This document shows positions 62,543 to 64,000 of a stretch of 64,000 nt of DNA, in pieces. The DNA comes from Plasticicumulans acidivorans (GTDB lineage: Bacteria; Pseudomonadota; Gammaproteobacteria; Competibacterales; Competibacteraceae), in the NCBI RefSeq assembly GCF_003182095.1, contig NZ_QGTJ01000002.1, positions 526,435 to 590,434 on the forward strand, in the 5' to 3' direction. Positions within the stretch are counted from its first letter, which is position 1; every line of letters begins with the position of its first letter. Position numbers and translations under genes: made by a program. The notes beneath the pieces are model-generated. The model was not told the origin of the DNA. It saw only the letters and a program-made list of their open reading frames with translations, and ran no database searches.

Positions 62543-64000
62543 TCAACTGCCGCGCAGCGCGGACAGCGGCATGACCAGCAGCCGCGGCCGGGAGGTCTGC
62601 CCGTACACCGATATGCGACGGGTGTCGCGGCTGCGCAGGGCGCCGTTGTCGCCGGCTTCGTCGTTGCCCGGCAGCAGCCATCCGCGGTCGCGCAGCTGCT
62701 GCCACAGCGCGGCTTCGCGCAGCGCCAGCGGTGCGCCCATGCGATGCAGGGCTTCGGCGACGATGGCGAAGGCGGCCTTCGGGATCAGGTAGGCGTTGCC
62801 GTCGGTTTCCGACACCCAGCCGACGTGACGGCCGAGCACGAAGGTTCCGCGCCAGCCGTAAGCGGCTGCGTCGGTGCCGGGGCTGGCGGCGCTGTCCTTG
62901 TCGAGCAGGTGCGCTTCGCCGGCGGCGAGCAGGTCGGCGAGCGTGGCGCGGAAGGCTTCGGCTGGCTGCGCGGCGAGCACGCGCCGGGCATGGGCGCGGC
63001 CGACTTCCTGCAGGGTCTGCCAGCCGTCGGCCAGCAGCGCGTCGCCAGTGTCGGCATCGAGGGCGCCGACGGCCTGCCAGTGCGACACGGCGGCTTCGTA
63101 GCCGAGCATCAGGAACGCGAGCTGCGCCGGCATGCGATCGGTGAATCCGGCATCGAGCGCGGCGCGGCGCAGTTCGCGCCAGCGTTCGAGCGCGGCGGCC
63201 GTGCGCGCCGGGTAGTCGGCGGCGAGGCCTTGCACGTAGTCGGCGAGCGTGCGCGCCAGCAGGCCGGCGGCGGCGGCCTGTTGTGCCTGGTCGAGCGCGT
63301 CCACCTGTACGTCGCCCTTGTGCATGCTCAGGCCGAACAGGCGGCGCGTGGCGCTTTCGCCGGTCGGCCACTGTTCGGCGGTGGACAGGCACAAGCCCCG
63401 CGGCGGGCGATCGGCGCGCCGGCTCAGATCGGCGTTGCTGCGCCCGCGGGCCGACAGGTTGCCGGCGCTGCGGATGACGCGCTCGGCGGTCTGGTCGAGC
63501 TTCGCCTGATCGGCCGCGGTGCGCTGCGGCGCATAGTCGTCGATGACGGCGAGTGCGTCGGCGAGCGTGAACAGCTTGCCTTCGAGTGTGACGGCGGTGT
63601 CCGACCACTGCGCCGGCAGGTGGTGCAGGTCGATGCCGGCGCCGTAGTGCGCGGCCATGACCGCGCACAGGCTCGACTTCATCGCGCCCGACGGTGCCTG
63701 TAGCCACAGCAGCAGGTCGGGTTGCAGCGTGCGGAACAGCGGTGCCAGGTAGACGGCAGCGAGCTGCGGCACACAGACGGTATCCGGCGCGATCAGCGCC
63801 GTTGCCAGGCTGGCGCGGGCGGCTTCGAGCCGCTCGGCAGCGGTCGTACTCGGGGCCGGCAGCGCGTACAGGCTGCCGAGCCGGTCGAGTTCGACCGTCA
63901 CGCCCTCGACCGCACCGGCAGCGCCGATGACGGAACCGGCAGACAGGTAACACCAGCCAGTGCCGGGCACTTCGCGCCAGCCGGTATGCGTGTAGATGAC
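62543..64000 (-). CDS. DUF927-like primase/helicase-type ATPase of a mobile element (5' end outside window)
   Basis: The frame is open to the window edge, so this is the C-terminal part (485 codons) of a longer protein. It begins with VIYTHTGWREVPGTGWCYL, the typical DUF927 entry (HTGWR...YL), and has a Walker A variant APSGAMKSSL (about 102-111) and a Walker B region LAVIDDYAP. DUF927 proteins are the helicase part of primase-helicases on satellites, prophages and plasmids; the N-terminal primase half would lie to the right. It ends at the terminator next to the dyad array, which fits an origin-plus-replication-protein module. No integrase is visible. Confidence 0.85.
   Translation of the reverse strand, partial: VIYTHTGWREVPGTGWCYLSAGSVIGAAGAVEGVTVELDRLGSLYALPAPSTTAAERLEAARASLATALIAPDTVCVPQLAAVYLAPLFRTLQPDLLLWLQAPSGAMKSSLCAVMAAHYGAGIDLHHLPAQWSDTAVTLEGKLFTLADALAVIDDYAPQRTAADQAKLDQTAERVIRSAGNLSARGRSNADLSRRADRPPRGLCLSTAEQWPTGESATRRLFGLSMHKGDVQVDALDQAQQAAAAGLLARTLADYVQGLAADYPARTAAALERWRELRRAALDAGFTDRMPAQLAFLMLGYEAAVSHWQAVGALDADTGDALLADGWQTLQEVGRAHARRVLAAQPAEAFRATLADLLAAGEAHLLDKDSAASPGTDAAAYGWRGTFVLGRHVGWVSETDGNAYLIPKAAFAIVAEALHRMGAPLALREAALWQQLRDRGWLLPGNDEAGDNGALRSRDTRRISVYGQTSRPRLLVMPLSALRGS

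Noticed and set aside
62196-63953. 585-aa frame on the minus strand overlapping the DUF927-like gene
   Set aside because: Arginine/alanine-rich shadow that also runs through the terminator and the dyad array; the DUF927 frame has motifs.

Overview
The window is chromosomal DNA of a GC-rich gammaproteobacterium. The evidence is gene content and order: separate glyQ and glyS, argS next to a SPOR gene, hslV-hslU-DUF971-ubiE-ubiJ-ubiB, polA-LOG-DUF2782-thrB, lptM-lysA, and an EF-P with an arginine at residue 32 encoded next to earP. In Pseudomonas many of these genes lie close to the replication origin. A near-perfect parS site (2250-2265) and three DnaA-box matches (1900-1938) fit an origin-proximal position. 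PEP-CTERM, PQQ and MoxYX-like genes would suit a Nevskiales- or Xanthomonadales-type organism, but that assignment is a guess.

Layout. 1-2376: glnA (leftward) with a sigma-54/NtrC control region, then an intergenic stretch with DnaA boxes and parS. 2377-6703: glyQ-glyS, a HAD protein related to GmhB that has lost most catalytic motifs, and a PlsC-like acyltransferase. 6787-9651 (leftward): ubiD, a cysteine-rich YkgJ-type protein and a ferredoxin-type flavin reductase. 9890-13073: TRAP transporter genes dctQ-dctM with a convergent dctP. 13305-14546: thioesterase and MarC. 14788-20269 (leftward): proteolysis and ubiquinone block hslV-hslU-DUF971-ubiE-ubiJ-ubiB. 20590-23448: a large chemoreceptor. 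23560-24049: two fused SDR remnants. 24140-25598: MaoC-like and YdcF-like proteins. 25691-28606 (leftward): FHA-EAL protein, earP, efp. 28607-29786: about 1.2 kb with no recognisable gene. 29787-31331: a lower-GC orphan polysaccharide ABC exporter. 31656-37721: polA, LOG, DUF2782, thrB and small proteins. 37778-42089: a PQQ regulon of pqqA, PQQ alcohol dehydrogenase and a MoxY/MoxX-like two-component pair. 42231-47128: speE, a 3-hydroxyisobutyrate-dehydrogenase relative, lipocalin, SPOR protein and argS. 47464-55337: PEP-CTERM protein, murB, nucleotidyltransferase, a PAS-GGDEF-EAL-REC protein and priA. 55478-60672: RHH protein, a small ORF, OmpA lipoprotein, esterase, lptM-lysA, CoA-binding protein and dinB. 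60680-64000: one end of an integrative element.

The right end is the most unusual part. It holds a DUF927-like primase/helicase-type ATPase that runs off the window, a Mor-type regulator and a ProQ/FinO-domain protein. Between the ATPase terminator and the regulator lies a roughly 285-bp dyad built from five GGGGAC and then six GTCCCC hexamers, bounded by long inverted repeats. It looks like a replication origin or a cooperative operator of the element. Direct repeats next to the dinB start could be recombinase arm sites at the element border.

No tRNA, rRNA, CRISPR array or complete insertion sequence was found. Start codons were moved from the longest ORF where alignment to remembered family N-termini and ribosome-binding sites supported it.
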